DNA of 37,124 nt from an uncultured Methylophilaceae bacterium (lineage in GTDB: Bacteria; Pseudomonadota; Gammaproteobacteria; Burkholderiales; Methylophilaceae). Position 1 is the stretch's first letter. Each line of letters opens with the position of its first letter. Positions 34,591-37,124 of this stretch are shown piece by piece. Under the pieces are notes generated by a model, which made no database searches, was not told the DNA's origin, and saw nothing but the letters and a program-made list of their open reading frames with translations. Both the position numbers and the translations under genes were made by a program. The stretch covers positions 1 to 37,124 of the forward strand of contig CAJQTF010000023.1 of the NCBI GenBank assembly GCA_905618945.1, in the 5' to 3' direction.

Positions 34591-35618
34591 TTTTTGAACA
34601 GGTAGTGAACTACCTTCCATTCCTTCCCATTTTCATAACCCCATAATTCAGCGCAAGACATAAAGAAAATTCGCCACCGTTGGAACCATTTTTTTGAATC
34701 ATTTTTGCCATAAATATTTTTCAATACTGGCATAACTTTATTTTTATTCACATCTATATTTTTTAACCATGCATTTGCGGTCATTTCATAATGAACGCCA
34801 GACCAAGACCATTGGTCAATAATTTTTAAATCATCTTGAAAAAATAATGGTAAATCCTCTGAAGGCATCATGCCACCAGAGAAAAAGTATTGACTCATCC
34901 AGTCATCACTTTCCTCAACCTCAAATAAGTAGGGTTGGCTTTTGTGGACAAATATATGCATGAAAAATAGTCCATCTGGTTTAAGCCAAGAAGCTATTTT
35001 TTTAAATAATTTTTTATGGTTTCTCATATGTTCGATCATTTCAACAGAAACAACCCGATCATAGCTAACTTTAGGGTTAAATTGATTCATATCTTCTGTA
35101 ATTACAGAAATATTTTTTAATTTTCTTTTTTTGGCTTGATCTAGTATGTGCAATCTTTGGGAGGATGAGTTAGATACTGCAGTAATTTTACTTTTAGGAT
35201 ATTGCTTGGCCATCCACAACGTTAAAGACCCCCATCCACATCCAAGCTCTAAAATTTCAAGGCCATTGGTTAGCTTTGCGTGTTTAGATGTAAGCTTAAG
35301 CGATAACAACTCTGCTTCATCTAGATTTTTAGTTTTTTCATTCCAATAGCAAGAGCTATATTTTTTGTGCCTACCCAAGCAATAGTTATAAAACTCCGGA
35401 GGAATTTCGTAATGTTGCTCATTAGCTAACTCTGGCACTTCTGCAATAGACGAAAAATTCATTTTCTTAATAAATTCAATTTTTTCTTGAATATTTTTTT
35501 CAGGATTATCTGAAACGAGAGATTGAATTCTTCTTTTTAGGAGGATTCTGATGCCGTGCCTAATTATAAAATCGGGAATAAGTTTTTTTTCAGCAAGCGT
35601 TATTAAAAAACTGATCAT
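34587..35618 (-). CDS. Second Cfa-family SAM methyltransferase
   Basis: The 343-residue protein belongs to the Cfa/coclaurine-methyltransferase-like group. The SAM loop ELGCGWGSL is at 124-132 and VEMIEHMRNHKKL follows at about 192. Compared with E. coli Cfa it keeps the bicarbonate-site residues that the other copy has lost: Cys90 in YSSCYW, Glu196-His197, His221 in FMHIFVH, and Tyr277 in VHYEMTANAW. The N-terminal segment is shorter than in classical Cfa. It is the first gene of the minus-strand lipid operon, 75 bp downstream of tRNA-Glu. It probably methylates a lipid or small amine; the substrate is unknown. Confidence 0.9.
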   Translation of the reverse strand: MISFLITLAEKKLIPDFIIRHGIRILLKRRIQSLVSDNPEKNIQEKIEFIKKMNFSSIAEVPELANEQHYEIPPEFYNYCLGRHKKYSSCYWNEKTKNLDEAELLSLKLTSKHAKLTNGLEILELGCGWGSLTLWMAKQYPKSKITAVSNSSSQRLHILDQAKKRKLKNISVITEDMNQFNPKVSYDRVVSVEMIEHMRNHKKLFKKIASWLKPDGLFFMHIFVHKSQPYLFEVEESDDWMSQYFFSGGMMPSEDLPLFFQDDLKIIDQWSWSGVHYEMTANAWLKNIDVNKNKVMPVLKNIYGKNDSKKWFQRWRIFFMSCAELWGYENGKEWKVVHYLFKK

Positions 35619-35692
35619 TATATAAATCCGCGTTAATTTCGTTCTTTAATGGAGCCTATAAGCTTTGAAAAAGTTGCATCTTTAATTTAAAT

Positions 35693-35768
35693 TGGTGACC
35701 CCAAGGGGAGTCGAACCCCTGTTGCCTGGATGAAAACCAGGTGTCCTAGGCCTCTAGACGATGGGGTC
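35693..35768 (-). tRNA. tRNA-Glu (anticodon TTC)
   Basis: Read on the minus strand, acceptor GACCCCA pairs with TGGGGTC. The anticodon stem CCTGG/CCAGG holds loop TTTTCAT (anticodon TTC), and the T arm has GGGTTCGACTCCC. CCA is encoded and the length is 76 nt. It points toward the second Cfa-family gene 75 bp away, and no terminator hairpin is visible between them. Confidence 0.97.
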
Positions 35769-35784
35769 GTACTAGAAGTGCGAT

Positions 35785-35813
35785 ATTTTACTATAGATTG
35801 TATGAATATTAAA
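35785..35813 (-). promoter_or_regulatory. Possible promoter for tRNA-Glu (and perhaps the lipid operon)
   Basis: On the minus strand TAAAAT (at 35785-35790) is preceded after 17 bases by TTTAAT (35808-35813), and lies 16 bases before the tRNA 5' end. The -35 match is weak (three of six). It would be back to back with the doxX promoter. Confidence 0.3.
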
Positions 35814-35819
35814 AAAAAG

Positions 35820-35848
35820 TTGGATAAAGATTAAGAGTATTGTATAAA
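35820..35848 (+). promoter_or_regulatory. Probable sigma-70 promoter of doxX-yqaA
   Basis: TTGGAT at 35820-35825 and TATAAA at 35843-35848 are separated by exactly 17 bases. The start codon lies about 32 bases downstream, with AAGGA before it. Spacing and -10 match are good; the -35 keeps the TTG. Confidence 0.5.
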
Positions 35849-35879
35849 TAGTCTTTTATGGTCTTAAAAAGGAAACGAA

Positions 35880-36287
35880 ATGGAATGCTTAAATAAAAAA
35901 CTTGATCAAATTTTTAATAATTTTACCTTCATTACACCTTGGCTACTAAGATTAAGCTTAGGGGTTTCATTTATTTTTCATGGATACGGAAAATTTCCTT
36001 TACCACCACAAAAGTTGATTGATTATTTTGGATTTTCTGAGACTTTAGCTTCTTTTGTTGCTATATCAGAACTAACTGCAGGAGTGCTGTTAATCTTGGG
36101 TGGCTTTATAAAAAGTCACTTAGGCTCGCTGATAACAAGATTTGGAGCAACACTAATTGTTATTATCATGACTGTTGCTTTAGGCTTAGCTCATCGGGAC
36201 TGGTTCATTACCCCTAAATTATTTATGAGTGAGCAAATATTTTTGTTAATAGTCGGGTTATATTTTTTGATAAGAGGTAATAAGTAA
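35880..36287 (+). CDS. DoxX family membrane protein
   Basis: The 135-residue protein has four hydrophobic segments (about 18-35, 50-72, 80-100 and 112-132). DoxX-type patterns include LRLSLGVSFIFHGYGKF and the Glu-containing second helix AISELTAGVLLILGG. AAGGA lies 7-8 bases before the ATG and a 17-base-spaced promoter is seen upstream. The DoxX family includes subunits linked to quinone oxidation and stress membrane complexes, but the function here is unknown. yqaA follows after 3 bp. Confidence 0.9.
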   Translation: MECLNKKLDQIFNNFTFITPWLLRLSLGVSFIFHGYGKFPLPPQKLIDYFGFSETLASFVAISELTAGVLLILGGFIKSHLGSLITRFGATLIVIIMTVALGLAHRDWFITPKLFMSEQIFLLIVGLYFLIRGNK

Positions 36288-36290
36288 AAT

Positions 36291-36875
36291 ATGAGTATTT
36301 TCCAGAAGCTTTACAACAAAACTTTACTTCTAGCTGGGCATGTTAAAGCTAGCTACTATTTATTTGTATTGAGCGTCGCTGAATCATCTTTCTTTCCAAT
36401 ACCACCTGATGTTATGTTGGCACCAATGTGTTTAGCAAAGCCTTCAAAGGTATGGAGGTTTGCATTTATAACTACAATTGGCTCGGTGTTGGGCGGCATC
36501 TTAGGCTATCTGATTGGTAAATTTTCATTTGAATATATTGAGCCTTTTGTTGAAAAGTTTGGATATATGGTTGCCTATCAAAATGCAGTTAATTGGTTTT
36601 ATGATTGGGGTTTTTGGGCGATACTTATTGCTGGATTTTCACCTATTCCTTATAAAGTTTTTACGATTGCTGCAGGCGTTTTGAATATGGCTTTTCTACC
36701 ATTTATTATTGGCTCAATAATAGGGCGGGGATCAAGATTTTATTTGGTTGCATTTTTAGTTAAATTATTTGGGGATAGAATTGATTTTGTTTTAAAAAAT
36801 TATATTGATAAAATTGGGTGGGCGTTAGTTATTTTAATTTTTTTTGGCTTGCTAATAGTTAGCTTTATTCAATAA
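36291..36875 (+). CDS. YqaA-like membrane protein of the DedA/VTT family
   Basis: The 194-residue membrane protein carries the VTT/DedA-type signature: SVAESSFFPIPPDVMLAPM with acidic and proline residues in a re-entrant loop, GSVLGGILGYLIG, and GFSPIPYKVFTIAAGVLNM, then GRGSRFYLVA. DedA-family proteins act as lipid scramblases or flippases for undecaprenyl phosphate or phospholipid, but the YqaA subgroup is not well characterised. It starts 3 bp after doxX and is probably co-transcribed. Confidence 0.92.
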   Translation: MSIFQKLYNKTLLLAGHVKASYYLFVLSVAESSFFPIPPDVMLAPMCLAKPSKVWRFAFITTIGSVLGGILGYLIGKFSFEYIEPFVEKFGYMVAYQNAVNWFYDWGFWAILIAGFSPIPYKVFTIAAGVLNMAFLPFIIGSIIGRGSRFYLVAFLVKLFGDRIDFVLKNYIDKIGWALVILIFFGLLIVSFIQ

Positions 36876-36902
36876 ATAATTTCGCTTTAGCGACTGTCTT
36901 AA

Positions 36903-36931
36903 TTTAAAAAATTTACGAAGCTGATTATGAT
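36903..36931 (+). promoter_or_regulatory. Possible promoter of the mini-ORF at 36961
   Basis: TTTAAA at 36903-36908 (four of six -35 bases) and TATGAT at 36926-36931 (five of six) are 17 bases apart. The predicted start site would be about 20 bases before the start codon. In such AT-rich DNA this can occur by chance. Confidence 0.35.
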
Positions 36932-36960
36932 AAAGTGACTTAATTAAAAGGAGAATTAAA

Positions 36961-37020
36961 ATGGGTAGTCGAGATAAAAGAAAAGAGTCTAAAGGTAAAC
37001 CAAAAAAAGATAAGAAATGA
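36961..37020 (+). CDS. 19-residue lysine/arginine-rich mini-protein
   Basis: ATG at 36961 opens a 19-codon frame ending in TGA; the peptide begins MGSRDKRKESKGK and ends in PKKDKK. It is extremely basic (10 Lys/Arg), with no hydrophobic stretch. A strong Shine-Dalgarno AAGGAG sits about 8 bases before the ATG and a promoter-like pair lies just upstream, so translation is plausible. It stands alone after yqaA. I do not recognise its function; nucleic-acid or ribosome binding would fit its charge. It may also be a short leader peptide for a gene beyond the window. Confidence 0.5.
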   Translation: MGSRDKRKESKGKPKKDKK

Positions 37021-37124
37021 CCATAATAACTTTTAATTTAGGATAGATGGAGTCATAAAGACTCTTTCGCTGCCTACAGATTTAAGGGTTGGGCAGATTC
37101 AAAAAAATTTGTAACTGAGTAAGC

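Noticed and set aside
36882-36893. Small palindrome TCGCTTTAGCGA after yqaA
   Set aside because: A 5-bp stem with a 2-base loop and no T run is too small to be called a terminator.
37074-37124. Open minus-strand frame of 16 codons ending at 37074 and running off the right edge
   Set aside because: It could be the C-terminus of a gene beyond the window, but 16 residues with no recognisable motif are not enough to call one.
1-37124. CRISPR arrays, insertion sequences, integrases or phage genes
   Set aside because: No spaced direct repeats, transposase or integrase motifs were seen on either strand; the only repeats are the coding tandem arrays in rne.

Overview
The window is a very AT-rich, gene-dense stretch of a streamlined proteobacterial genome. 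Almost every base is coding and many neighbours overlap by 1-20 bp. The gene sets (lon/two tRNAs/ppiD/fabI; mltD/gloB/methyltransferase/rnhA/dnaQ; orn/M48 protease/queD; rne diverging from rluC/HAD/Rieske/sppA) fit a betaproteobacterium. My best guess is a small-genome member of the Methylophilales (OM43 or Methylopumilus type). This rests on gene order and base composition as I remember them, not on a database search.

Layout. 1-3657: 3' part of lon, tRNA-Val, tRNA-Asp, a terminator, then the periplasmic folding factor ppiD. 3647-9987 (minus): gloB, mltD, a peptide-type ABC lipoprotein, two permeases and fabI in one overlapping run. 10031-11800 (plus): a methyltransferase, rnhA and dnaQ. 11808-13484 (minus): queD and a Ste24-like protease. 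13581-14526 (plus): orn and crcB, meeting rne (minus), whose tail is built of short tandem repeats. After a 361-bp intergenic region come rluC (split by a one-base frameshift), a reduced HAD protein, a Rieske protein and sppA. pgi and queG lie on the minus strand; tsaE, amiC, miaA and a DMT transporter on the plus strand.

26143-35618 (minus) is the accessory highlight: a ten-gene run of two different Cfa-family methyltransferases, DUF2878, DUF1295 and DUF6134-like proteins, a lipocalin, a fatty-acid desaturase, an FAD oxidoreductase, DUF1365 and a TPR/O-GlcNAc-transferase-like glycosyltransferase. Its lipid genes resemble a membrane-lipid remodelling cluster known elsewhere next to ECF sigma/ChrR and photolyase genes, none of which are present here. 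The run begins 75 bp downstream of tRNA-Glu. The right end carries a DoxX protein, a YqaA/DedA membrane protein and a 19-codon basic mini-ORF with a strong ribosome binding site.

The most informative oddities are the A7 frameshift in rluC, a DMT transporter that seems to start at ATT, the paired Cfa-type enzymes with different active-site residues, the capless HAD protein with an altered motif I, the growing tandem repeats in rne, and the absence of mutL and hupB from places where relatives usually carry them.
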